A DNA stretch of 64,000 nt, from the NCBI GenBank assembly GCA_900116485.1, contig FPAX01000001.1, forward strand, positions 248,001 to 312,000, given 5' to 3'. Made by a program: the position numbers and the translations under genes. Origin of the DNA: Selenomonas sp. GACV-9 (GTDB lineage Bacteria; Bacillota; Negativicutes; Selenomonadales; Selenomonadaceae). Positions 51,028 through 59,764 of this stretch are shown here, in pieces (within the stretch, counting starts at the first letter, position 1; each line of letters opens with the position of its first letter). The notes under the pieces are model-generated. The model saw only the letters and a program-made list of their open reading frames with translations. It made no database searches and was not told the DNA's origin.

Positions 51028-51884
51028 TTTCTCGTCTCCTCCTCTGACAGGATATCCTCTACGTACTTGGGCAGCATGAAGGCGCCCTTATGCAAATGGG
51101 TGGTATAATACCAAGTCTTCAATTCGCGCTTGTTCCAGCGCTTGGCATCGAAATCCTTGAGCGGATGGTATTTCTTCGATGCAAAGCCGAACATCCAGAT
51201 ACCTGCCGGGCAGGTCGGGATGCTGGCCTGATAGACGCGGCTCACCGGGAAGCTCTGATAGGCCTTGCGGTGCATTGCGCGGAACGCCGCCTCATCCTCA
51301 TCGTAGAATGGGCTGCCGTGCTGATAGACCATGATGCCATCGTCATGCAGTGCCCGGTAACAGTTGCCATAGAACTCCCGCGTAAACAGCCCCTCGGTAT
51401 GGCCGAAAGGGTCCGTCGAATCGTTGATGATGAGGTCGTATTTGTCACGGCAGCGGCGCAGGAAGCGCAGGCCGTCCATATTCGTGATCTTGACGCGTGC
51501 ATCGTCAAAGCCCTTGGCCGTCTCGGGGAAAAACTCCCGGGACACCTCGATGAACATCTCATCGGGCTCGACCACATCGATGGACTCGATCTCGGGATAC
51601 TGGGTGAGCACCTTGGCCACACCGCCATCGCCACCGCCGATAATCAGTACATTCCTGACCTCGGGATGAACGGCCATGGGCACGTGCACCACCATTTCGT
51701 TATAGATGAATTCGTCGGCCTCCGAGAAGATGATTTCGCCGTCCAGCACAATCATGCGGCCGAATTCGTTGGACTCAAAGACATCAATCCGCTGATACTC
51801 GCTCTGCTTGGAGAACAGCTGTCTATCCACGCGCACGGAAGTCTTGACGTTTTCCGTATCCATCTGTGAAAACCATATTTCCAT
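51024..51884 (-). CDS. speE: Spermidine synthase-like aminopropyltransferase
   Basis: A 286-residue enzyme of the SpeE family. The donor site has LIIGGGDGGVAKVL (about residues 78-91) and DVVEPDEMFIEVS. Classical members then have an acidic DSTDPxGPAE loop; here it reads DSTDPFGHTEGLF, with His and Thr in place of Pro and Ala. IYNEMVVH replaces the usual YHEM/YQEM segment. GGGGAGGAACC precedes ATG 51884. SpeE uses decarboxylated SAM, but no speD is in the operon or the window. Donor and acceptor are therefore uncertain. Confidence 0.88.
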   Translation of the reverse strand: MEIWFSQMDTENVKTSVRVDRQLFSKQSEYQRIDVFESNEFGRMIVLDGEIIFSEADEFIYNEMVVHVPMAVHPEVRNVLIIGGGDGGVAKVLTQYPEIESIDVVEPDEMFIEVSREFFPETAKGFDDARVKITNMDGLRFLRRCRDKYDLIINDSTDPFGHTEGLFTREFYGNCYRALHDDGIMVYQHGSPFYDEDEAAFRAMHRKAYQSFPVSRVYQASIPTCPAGIWMFGFASKKYHPLKDFDAKRWNKRELKTWYYTTHLHKGAFMLPKYVEDILSEEETRK

Positions 51885-51903
51885 TGCTTCGGTTCCTCCC
51901 CTG

Positions 51904-51954
51904 TTGACAAGTCAAAGTGACCGGTCAACTTGACATGTCAGGCTGACTTGTCAA
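51904..51954. repeat. Tandem array of four palindromes at exact 13-bp pitch
   Basis: TTGACAAGTCAA (51904), GTGACCGGTCAA (51917), TTGACATGTCAG (51930) and CTGACTTGTCAA (51943) start exactly 13 bp apart, with one base between units. The fourth covers the speA stop codon (51951-51953), and the first ends about 20 bp before the speE start. No -10 box fits on the minus strand. Confidence 0.92.
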
Positions 51955-53405
51955 GTTTCCGTCAAAATGCGCAATTCCCGGCACTCCGGGTCCTGCGTTC
52001 CCTGCAGGGAACAGCCTTTTTCCCGCGCGTATTCGATATAGGTAAGTATCTCTTCGGTGATGCGCTCGCCCGGCGTCAGGATAGGGATGCCCGGCGGATA
52101 GCACATGAGCATCTCCCCCGAGATGCGGCCCACCGTATCCTTCAACGGCAGGCGTTCACCCTTGGCGTAGAAGGCCTCCTTGGGGCTCATGACGAGCTCG
52201 GGGGCGATAAACTCGCCGCAGTAGAGCTCCCGCTTGTCCTTGGCAAAGCGGCCCGCGATATCCTCGAGTGCCCCAACCAACCGCTCGATGTCGCGGATGC
52301 GGTCGCCAATCGAGATGTAGGCCAGGATGTTGCCGATATCGCCGAACTCGATCTGGATATCGTACTCATCCCGCAGCATGTCGTAGACCTCGATGCCCGT
52401 CATGCCGATGCCCTGCGTGAATACCGACAGCTTCGTCACATCGAAGTCATAGACGCTGTCCCCATCGATAAGCTCACGGCCATAGGCATAGAAGCCGCCG
52501 ATGTCGTTAATCTCCGACCGCGCATACTCGGCCATCGAGCTGACCTTCTCAAAAGCCTCGCAGCCATGCAGGGCAAGGTTGCGGCGGGAGAGATCAAGGC
52601 TGGAAATCAAAAGATACGAAGCACTCGTCGTCTGGGTGAGGTTGATGATCTGCTGCACATACTCGGCATCGACGCCCTCACCGCAGAGCAGGATGGAGCT
52701 CTGGGTCAGGCTGCCGCCTGACTTGTGCATCGACACAGCAGCCAGGTCGCCGCCAGCTGCCATGCCCGAAATCGGCAGATTCTTACCGAAGTAGAGATGG
52801 GTGCCATGGGCCTCGTCGACCAGCACCTTCATGCCTGCCGCATGGGCGGCACGCACGATGCCCTTGAGGTCCGAGGCAATGCCGTAATAGGTCGGATTGT
52901 TGACAAAGATGGCCTTGGCCCGCGGATGCTCGCGGATGGCCTTTTCCACGTCACTGAGGGCCATGCCCGTCGCGATGCCGATCTGATGATTGACGCGCAC
53001 GGGCACATAGACCGGGATGCCGCCGCAGAGTACCAGCGCATTGATGACGCTCTTGTGCACGTTGCGCGGCAGCAGTATCTCGTCGCCAGCGCGCACTGTC
53101 GCCAGCACCATCGCCTGCACGGCCGAGGTCGTGCCATTGACCATAAAGAACGCATGCTGCGCACCAAAAGCATCCGCGGTAAGCTCCTCGGCCTCGCGGA
53201 TGACAGATATCGGGTGGCTTAAATTGTCGAGCATCTTCATCGAGTTGACATCGACCCCTACGCATTTCTCACCCAAAAAATCGAGCAGCTCCGGATTGCC
53301 GCGCCCACGCTTATGCCCGGGCACATCAAAAGGAACCACCCGCCGCTTGCGCAGTTCGAGCAGTGCCTCATAAACCGGAGCTGTATGCTGATTGATTCGA
53401 TCCAT
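51951..53405 (-). CDS. speA: Arginine/ornithine/lysine decarboxylase, probably arginine decarboxylase
   Basis: A 484-residue fold-I PLP decarboxylase of the short, Bacillus SpeA/YaaO type without the N-terminal wing domain. ATG 53405 follows GAAGAAGGTAC; the frame is open 12 codons further. The PLP lysine is Lys228 in SMHKSGGSLTQSS, with Asp198 in VLVDEAHGTHL and His119 in NVHKSVINAL. VPFDVPGHKRGRG is the family start. Substrate choice cannot be read from the sequence, but aguA and aguB in the same operon make agmatine, and thus arginine decarboxylation, the likely role. Confidence 0.94.
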   Translation of the reverse strand: MDRINQHTAPVYEALLELRKRRVVPFDVPGHKRGRGNPELLDFLGEKCVGVDVNSMKMLDNLSHPISVIREAEELTADAFGAQHAFFMVNGTTSAVQAMVLATVRAGDEILLPRNVHKSVINALVLCGGIPVYVPVRVNHQIGIATGMALSDVEKAIREHPRAKAIFVNNPTYYGIASDLKGIVRAAHAAGMKVLVDEAHGTHLYFGKNLPISGMAAGGDLAAVSMHKSGGSLTQSSILLCGEGVDAEYVQQIINLTQTTSASYLLISSLDLSRRNLALHGCEAFEKVSSMAEYARSEINDIGGFYAYGRELIDGDSVYDFDVTKLSVFTQGIGMTGIEVYDMLRDEYDIQIEFGDIGNILAYISIGDRIRDIERLVGALEDIAGRFAKDKRELYCGEFIAPELVMSPKEAFYAKGERLPLKDTVGRISGEMLMCYPPGIPILTPGERITEEILTYIEYAREKGCSLQGTQDPECRELRILTET

Positions 53406-53544
53406 GTACCTTCTTCCCTTTGATTGCGAAATATCTAACAATTATCACTAATGTTGCTACTTATAAAGTTTAACATCTTCGGTTGATATCGTCAATTTTA
53501 CTTTCACGTAATATGACTTCAACCACTTTTCCTGTTGCTGCCTG

Positions 53545-54864
53545 TCATTTTGCCAGACTTATACGATATAAAACGGCCGCAATGACAACCGTCACGATAT
53601 CGGCCGCCAGCTGAGCGGCAATGACGCCCGTATAGCCAAACCACAAGGGCAGGATGGCAAGCGCCAAGGCATAGACGATGCCCTGGCGGCAAAGCGACAG
53701 GATGAGCGACGGCAGCCCCTTGCCCGTGGCCTGGAAGGTGCAGATGAGCACCAGACCGATGCCCATGAAGACGATGGCTGGCAGCTGCCAATAGAGTATC
53801 GTGACGCCCTGCTCGATGAGCGCAGGCTCCTCGAGGAAGACATGGACGACCTGCCGGGCAAAGAGGGCAAGCCCCAAAGCCAGCACCACGCTTGTCCCCA
53901 CCACGGCCTGCAGGGCAAAGGCAATGACTTTTTTCAGGCGCGCTTTATCCCTGGCCCCATAGGTATAGCCGATAAGCGGCTGCCCGCCAAAGGCCAGCCC
54001 CACGACCACCAGGGCCACGATCATGATGATCTTCATGACGATGCCCATGACGGCAATCGCATCACTGCCATAGGGCAGCAGGCTGCGGTTCGTCATCGCG
54101 ATGCCGAAGGTCTGGGTGAAATTCGTCACGGCTGCCGCCAGGCCGATCGTGAAGATTGCCCGGATCTCCGTGCGGTCAATCCGCAGTCCCGGCAGGTCCA
54201 GCGACAGCTCCGCACAGTGACGCCGGATATAGCGCACGGCATAGAGATCCGAGCAGATATAGCCGATGGCCGTTGCCAGTGCCGCACCAGCTGCGCCAAG
54301 TTCAAGCCCGAAAATCAGCACAGGGTCCAGCGCGATATTGACAGCAGCACCGAGGATGGAAGCATTCATCGAGATCTTCGGGCAGCCGGCCGTACGCAAG
54401 AGGTTCGTCGGCACCAGCGAGAAAATCACGAACGGTGCGCCAGCGATAAACCAGGAATAATAGGCCGCTGCATGCGCCGTTACCTCACCTTCTGCCCCCA
54501 GCAATGCCAGCATCTCAGGCTCAAAGGCCAAAAGGACTGCTGCTGCCACAATGCCAAAAGCGAGGGCCCCATAAAAGCAAAAAATGCTGAGCCGTTTGCC
54601 ATCATCCTTGCAGCCGGCGCCAAACAGCCGCGCAATCACCGAGCTGCCGCCAAGCCCAAACAAATCGCCAAAGGCCAGCATCAGCGTAAAGAGCGGCGTG
54701 CAGATGGATACACCCGCAATCAAGGCCGTATCACCCGTCAAGGCGATAAAGAACGTATCGGCCATGCTGTAGACGAGCTGCACGACCATGCTCATGACAA
54801 CGGGCAGGGCCAGCGTCATATACGCCTTCGGTATCGGCGTCCGCGCAAACAATTCATCGGTCAT
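53545..54864 (-). CDS. MATE-family multidrug/cation antiporter (MepA-like)
   Basis: A 439-residue inner-membrane exporter with twelve helices in two homologous halves. ATG 54864 is placed after GGGAGGAATGTTTTTCG. The first half has LALPVVMSMVVQLVYSMADTFFIAL and LGGSSVIARLFGAG. The second has QPLIGYTYGARDKARLKKV. These match the MepA/DinF-like branch of MATE transporters. It is preceded by a terminator-attenuated leader that resembles a guanidine-IV riboswitch, so guanidinium export is a reasonable guess. Confidence 0.92.
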   Translation of the reverse strand: MTDELFARTPIPKAYMTLALPVVMSMVVQLVYSMADTFFIALTGDTALIAGVSICTPLFTLMLAFGDLFGLGGSSVIARLFGAGCKDDGKRLSIFCFYGALAFGIVAAAVLLAFEPEMLALLGAEGEVTAHAAAYYSWFIAGAPFVIFSLVPTNLLRTAGCPKISMNASILGAAVNIALDPVLIFGLELGAAGAALATAIGYICSDLYAVRYIRRHCAELSLDLPGLRIDRTEIRAIFTIGLAAAVTNFTQTFGIAMTNRSLLPYGSDAIAVMGIVMKIIMIVALVVVGLAFGGQPLIGYTYGARDKARLKKVIAFALQAVVGTSVVLALGLALFARQVVHVFLEEPALIEQGVTILYWQLPAIVFMGIGLVLICTFQATGKGLPSLILSLCRQGIVYALALAILPLWFGYTGVIAAQLAADIVTVVIAAVLYRISLAK

Positions 54865-54885
54865 CGAAAAACATTCCTCCCTCAA

Positions 54886-54980
54886 ATAAAAAAAACATCC
54901 ATAACCCGAAACTGCCGGATTATGGATGTCCTTACCGTAGCGATTTCTCGCCCTACTATCATTTGCTTATATGATTTGCT
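54886..54980 (-). promoter_or_regulatory. Attenuator leader of the MATE gene, candidate guanidine-IV (mepA) riboswitch
   Basis: On the minus strand a compact stem-loop (TAGGGCGAGAAATCGCTACGG in part) and GGTAAGGACA lead into a terminator hairpin: ACATCCATAATCC and GGGTTATGGATGT, then eight T. The terminator ends about 20 nt before the MATE ribosome site, so readthrough must be regulated. A MepA-type MATE gene and a short two-stem element with a terminator fit the guanidine-IV class. The class assignment is from memory of the motif, not from a model search. Confidence 0.5.
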
Positions 54981-54986
54981 GTCACT

Positions 54987-55015
54987 ATCATAACATACGG
55001 CAGTCGAAAAGTCAC
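54987..55015 (-). promoter_or_regulatory. Promoter of the MATE gene leader
   Basis: On the minus strand GTGACT (55010-55015) and TATGAT (54987-54992) are separated by 17 bp. Confidence 0.65.
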
Positions 55016-55064
55016 TAAATGTTTCCAGCTCCTCTTAATTGATTGCAGACAGCACTGAAAACTT

Positions 55065-57707
55065 TTACACAATATTGGTCACTGGCTGTGCAAGAACCTT
55101 CAAATCATCCCAAGAATCTGACTGTGCAATATCATCTTCATAGGCAATCAGATAACCCCATTTCTGTCCTTCGTATTCTTTTTCAACCACTAACTTTCTT
55201 ACTAGGGATTCAGCAGCCTTTCTCTTCGCCTGAACTGTTTCATCATCACGGCCGCGCTTGTCTTTTCCCTCAATAATCCAATATGTGTCAGTATCATCGC
55301 ATGCCACAAAATCGGGGAAATACCTGTCTCTTGCCGTATAATAAATATATGTACCATACGAAGGATGCAGCCTGTGCCACCACTTGATATGCGGTGAGGT
55401 ATTCAAAATCTTAGCCAATTCGTACTCACCACTATATGAATCAAATGATTCATTTTCAAATAAGGATTTGAACCATCCTGAATAATATCGTTTAGGCACG
55501 AAATCAGCTCTGGAATCAATGGGATCATGTACATATTCTCCAAATGGCAGTGTAACATCATTCTTAAGGTTGATTTCCTTGGGCTGTATTTTAGCCATCT
55601 CTTTGATGCCCTGTCGCACTTTTTTGATATAGCCCTGCAACACACCTCGAAGCTGTATTTCTGCCGACGTCAATGATTTTATTGTCCAACCAGATAGCTG
55701 CACAGATTTCATAAATTTGGGAACAAGGAACTTTTTGACATAAAGTGCAGTCTTTTGGTTAGTAGGAATAAGCTGCATCTTCATCACTAACTTGACAAGT
55801 GCGGCAGCTGCATCTTCATCACCTACACGAATAGAATCCACCTCTGCACTCTCGACATCAACAGTTCGTAGCTCTTTCTTGCCCAAAGCAGCCACGATTT
55901 CTTTACGGTACATGATATCACCTGTGGATGTAACTTTCTTGGCAGCTGACTCAATCTCTTTATCATCGATTTCAGAAAGATCAATTGGCGGTTGATTCAG
56001 TTCTACCACTGTAACTGGGAATTTATATGTTACGTTTGCAAATTTAGGATTTCTGCTTATAACAACTGGTAACCAATTATATTCCGCCTCTCGTTCTTCC
56101 AGCTCATCAGGAATAGACCTGATTCCAACCGTTGTCGCCCTATGGGAGGAGTCATATATGGCTCCCTGCTCATGGAAAGTACCTGTGGTGGCAATAGATT
56201 CAGTATTTTCATTTCCATAATCACCGCTGTGCTCACCAGCCTGCTCGACCATATTCATCCCATGTTGACTCTTCACTGCCGAAGATGCATTTTGAGAAGG
56301 ACCTGATGTCCTATCTGCTTCTGCATCATTCATGCCGCTTTCGGCTACATTACGCACAGTCTTATTGAAATCAGCTTGTCTGGATGGATCCATAGCCTCT
56401 TCCAACCCGAACTGCTGCAAAACATTTTCTGCCTTAAGCAACTCCACGAATGATTGATGGGCTATGATATCCAGCTGATCAATTTGCTGGATACCAGTAT
56501 ACTTGCCAAAAGGCAAACGCAAACCGCGCCCCATGGTCTGCTGGGTAAGCACCTCAGAGGCCATAGCCCTAAGTGTCACCATCACTGCGATATTCTTGAC
56601 ATCCCAGCCCTCTTTGAGCTTATTGACGCTCACTACGGCCAATACAGGAGAATCCGGCTTGTCTAGATTCTCCAGAAGTGCTTGCGTGGCAGCATCGTCA
56701 TGCTGTGAATCAACCTGCAGCACGGCTGCATCATTTCCCAGATATTCCGGCGAGCGCAGAATTCCAGCGACTTGTGTAGCATGCTCGACATCCGCACAAA
56801 CAACAAAAGCAATTGCATTCAAATGTGACAATTCGTGCTCCGCAGTATAGTGATCATAATATTTCTGCTTTAGGGAACGCAACTGCAAGGCATCCCGCAA
56901 CTGCTGTTCCTCAGCAGCTTGGTCTTCGCCATAGCCTTTTTTACGAAAAGCCAGTACTGGCCCCTTGACATAGTGATCTTGAATAGCCTGATACAGAGGA
57001 TATTTATAAATTACATAATCCTCAGGCAGCACTGATGCCGTAAGTCCAATAGACGCTGCCGGATTAAGTTCCTGCAACGCAGCATTGAAAGCCTCTGCAC
57101 TGGACGAGTATAGATGCGACTCATCTGCTATAAGAACAAGATCATCCAAGCCTTTCAAATAGTCAAACAATACACCAGCATGTTCATCAAACCGACGTGG
57201 CTTGCGACGTACTGCATCCTGCGTATCTCCTGTTGTATCACCTTCCATATCCTTCGGCGCAATCAACTGTTGGATATTGAAGATAAACGCCAGCATTGGC
57301 ACCTCTCGTCCATAGATTAAGTTAGGCGCACCATTGATGCGGGCAATCCAAGCAGAATAGTCTTGTGGCGTAACTACAGCCGGCGGTACGGCTGCACCGG
57401 TGATGTATTTTCCACTGCCGGGAGTGAAGTTCTTTATCGTTTTAGACTGCACTACTTTACCCGGCGTGACGATGACAACATTTCCGATTCCCTGACGCCG
57501 CAGATATTCCATCAGGGCAGCCATCAGATAGGTCTTGCCCACACCTGTGGCCAGGTTCAGCACCTGCATGACTTTTGGATTATAATTCCCATTAAGAGCA
57601 AACAAAAGACGTTTGAGCGCATTTTTATTCGGTTCACGCAGGTCAAATTCAGCACTTATGGAATCAACCAGGCTGGAATCATACTCTATATTTAATTTGT
57701 TAGCCAT
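55065..57707 (-). CDS. res: Type III restriction endonuclease subunit (Res)
   Basis: An 880-residue SF2 helicase-nuclease. ATG 57707 shares its A with the mod stop TGA; GGAGGTGTC lies upstream within mod. Walker A is ATGVGKT (53-59), motif II is ADESH (194-198), and motif VI is QTMGRGLRLPFG. The C-terminal nuclease has the PD-(D/E)xK pattern: Asp799 in FPDFVACDD, then Glu813 and Lys815 in IIEGKDK. Residues about 470-545 form a low-complexity insert. With Mod it would cut between two head-to-head unmethylated sites. The frame appears intact. Confidence 0.93.
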   Translation of the reverse strand: MANKLNIEYDSSLVDSISAEFDLREPNKNALKRLLFALNGNYNPKVMQVLNLATGVGKTYLMAALMEYLRRQGIGNVVIVTPGKVVQSKTIKNFTPGSGKYITGAAVPPAVVTPQDYSAWIARINGAPNLIYGREVPMLAFIFNIQQLIAPKDMEGDTTGDTQDAVRRKPRRFDEHAGVLFDYLKGLDDLVLIADESHLYSSSAEAFNAALQELNPAASIGLTASVLPEDYVIYKYPLYQAIQDHYVKGPVLAFRKKGYGEDQAAEEQQLRDALQLRSLKQKYYDHYTAEHELSHLNAIAFVVCADVEHATQVAGILRSPEYLGNDAAVLQVDSQHDDAATQALLENLDKPDSPVLAVVSVNKLKEGWDVKNIAVMVTLRAMASEVLTQQTMGRGLRLPFGKYTGIQQIDQLDIIAHQSFVELLKAENVLQQFGLEEAMDPSRQADFNKTVRNVAESGMNDAEADRTSGPSQNASSAVKSQHGMNMVEQAGEHSGDYGNENTESIATTGTFHEQGAIYDSSHRATTVGIRSIPDELEEREAEYNWLPVVISRNPKFANVTYKFPVTVVELNQPPIDLSEIDDKEIESAAKKVTSTGDIMYRKEIVAALGKKELRTVDVESAEVDSIRVGDEDAAAALVKLVMKMQLIPTNQKTALYVKKFLVPKFMKSVQLSGWTIKSLTSAEIQLRGVLQGYIKKVRQGIKEMAKIQPKEINLKNDVTLPFGEYVHDPIDSRADFVPKRYYSGWFKSLFENESFDSYSGEYELAKILNTSPHIKWWHRLHPSYGTYIYYTARDRYFPDFVACDDTDTYWIIEGKDKRGRDDETVQAKRKAAESLVRKLVVEKEYEGQKWGYLIAYEDDIAQSDSWDDLKVLAQPVTNIV

Positions 57708-59695
57708 CAATCGACACCTCCTGAGTAATTGAAAAGGTTATCAGGAATGACTAATACCTTCCCACCTTTACAATTCTTGCGTAAATACTCCCTTACTCCA
57801 TCCATTACACTAGTCGCTGCCACAATTACCGTTTCATCTGATTCCAGCTGCGAAACCAGCCAATCAATGATTTCTTTGGTTGCCACACCATCTATGACCT
57901 TCAGCAAATTCTTCCCACGCCGTCCATCAAAGACCGTGCCCGGTGTGTTCTTGATGTAGCTAAATTCCAGATTTGCCACTACAGACTTCACCAAAGTTTC
58001 GCCTTTAGCTTCTTCTGTCAAAAATACGCTTCCCAGAGCTGGGCTGTAATCAAAACAGGCTGGTGACAAATGCGCAACTTGAAAGCCTCCGCCACCACGC
58101 CAGTTGATAACCTCCTTCTCGTTCTGCGTTTTGGCCAATGCTTTCAACTTTTTGATGACAGCATGCTTTTTCAGCTCCTCGTCATCAGCTATCAGTTTAT
58201 TTAACACAGAAGTGAATTTTGCCGCATCCTCCGGCAAGACCCCCTCGGGGAGCTCCACCCCTGATGCGGCTATGCGCTTCCCTTTAGTACGTGTGATGCC
58301 GCCTTCATCTTGGTCATTAACGACCTTTACTAAACGTGGCTTAGTATATCGGTTGAAATTGTCCTCCAACAGTTCACAAGTCACCCATCTGCGCCCCATC
58401 TTCTGCGCCACAGCAGCCGTCGTACCTGAGCCTGCAAAACAGTCCAGCACAATATCGCCAGGATTGGTCGCGATATGAATAATACGTTGCAAGAGTTTTT
58501 CTGGCTTTGGTGTTGCAAACGGCGGTTCATTTGGAAACAGCTTTTTGCTTTCCGCCTTGCTGTTACGGTTACTGCCAGTCTCTTTGAAGTTCCAGATAGT
58601 GCGTGGCACAATACCCTTATCCGGCAAATAGCCCTTGATCTGCACAGTTCTGCCCTCATTGATAAAATACACCATAGGCAGCACTCCCTTGGCTACCTCC
58701 TGCGCTTCCTTACATGCAGTTTCAAATGGTTCTTTCAGCAACAAAGCACTAACTCCCATTTGTATACTATTTTTGTCAATACCACACACTTCTGCTCTTC
58801 TGTCCGCATCATCTATTTCTCTTTTTTCATATGCCGTATATTTTGACAACTCAGCATACATCTGCTGCTGACCTAAACGCCAACAACCACCAATTGGTGG
58901 ATACAATAATTCCCCCGTAAATGGTGATTGAACTGCATAAACCATACCTTGATGAGTAGCAGCCCCTGGTCCATGTCCAGGCTTAGCCAGCCAAGGTTTG
59001 GGGTCTCCATCTGGTGAATCATAAATGGAATCCTGCTTAGCCGTACGTGGTAGCCTGTTCAGCCTCCATTCCGGATTACGGGAATAGACATAAATATAGT
59101 CCTGATCAAGCGAAAACTGCTTGGCATCGTTGCGGCTGGTATCAGCCTTGCCCCAAATCACCTCGGTGACGAAATTCTGCTCCCCAAAAATCTCATCCAA
59201 CAGCAGCCTCATCCTATGGTTCTCAGATGTGTCTAAATGCACCCAAACAGAACCATCCTTTGACAAAAGCCTCTTGATATGCAAAAGCCGATCCCGCATC
59301 ATAGTCAGCCAGACAGAATGCTCCAGATTGTCCTCATAAGACGCAAAAGCCTTTGATGTGTTAAAGGGCGGATCTATATACACCAGTTTGACCTGTCCAA
59401 GATACTCCTTGGCTAGTTCTGGCACCCGAGTTATGGTCTCCAATACATCGCCTGATTCTCCCAGAATCATCAAATTCTTCGTTTGAGGCTCATAATCTGC
59501 CTGAGGTGAGTATTGATATTTATCGCTTTTGGGTGACTGCTCTCCTCGAATATACTCATCATAGATAAGCGTGTGCGTTTCACAATACCTCGGATCTGAA
59601 GGATTCACCCATTTATACCCATATCTCCCTGCTTCAGTCGGTATCAAAGCCATATCCTTATTATACCAGGTAAGCTCCAATCTTTTATTCGACAT
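57707..59695 (-). CDS. mod: Type III DNA adenine-N6 methyltransferase subunit (Mod)
   Basis: A 662-residue methyltransferase. ATG 59695 follows GGGAGGGTAT; the frame continues upstream without a ribosome site. Beta-class order: catalytic motif IV DPPFN (108-112) precedes SAM motif I FAGSGTT (420-426). The region between (about 180-390) is the target recognition domain, which decides the sequence methylated. No simple-sequence repeats that would cause phase variation were seen in the gene. It directly precedes res. Confidence 0.94.
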   Translation of the reverse strand: MSNKRLELTWYNKDMALIPTEAGRYGYKWVNPSDPRYCETHTLIYDEYIRGEQSPKSDKYQYSPQADYEPQTKNLMILGESGDVLETITRVPELAKEYLGQVKLVYIDPPFNTSKAFASYEDNLEHSVWLTMMRDRLLHIKRLLSKDGSVWVHLDTSENHRMRLLLDEIFGEQNFVTEVIWGKADTSRNDAKQFSLDQDYIYVYSRNPEWRLNRLPRTAKQDSIYDSPDGDPKPWLAKPGHGPGAATHQGMVYAVQSPFTGELLYPPIGGCWRLGQQQMYAELSKYTAYEKREIDDADRRAEVCGIDKNSIQMGVSALLLKEPFETACKEAQEVAKGVLPMVYFINEGRTVQIKGYLPDKGIVPRTIWNFKETGSNRNSKAESKKLFPNEPPFATPKPEKLLQRIIHIATNPGDIVLDCFAGSGTTAAVAQKMGRRWVTCELLEDNFNRYTKPRLVKVVNDQDEGGITRTKGKRIAASGVELPEGVLPEDAAKFTSVLNKLIADDEELKKHAVIKKLKALAKTQNEKEVINWRGGGGFQVAHLSPACFDYSPALGSVFLTEEAKGETLVKSVVANLEFSYIKNTPGTVFDGRRGKNLLKVIDGVATKEIIDWLVSQLESDETVIVAATSVMDGVREYLRKNCKGGKVLVIPDNLFNYSGGVD

Positions 59696-59764
59696 ATACC
59701 CTCCCAATAATATCAATGTTTCCCATAAAAAGACGCATGGCATAGCACCATGCGCCATCTATAG

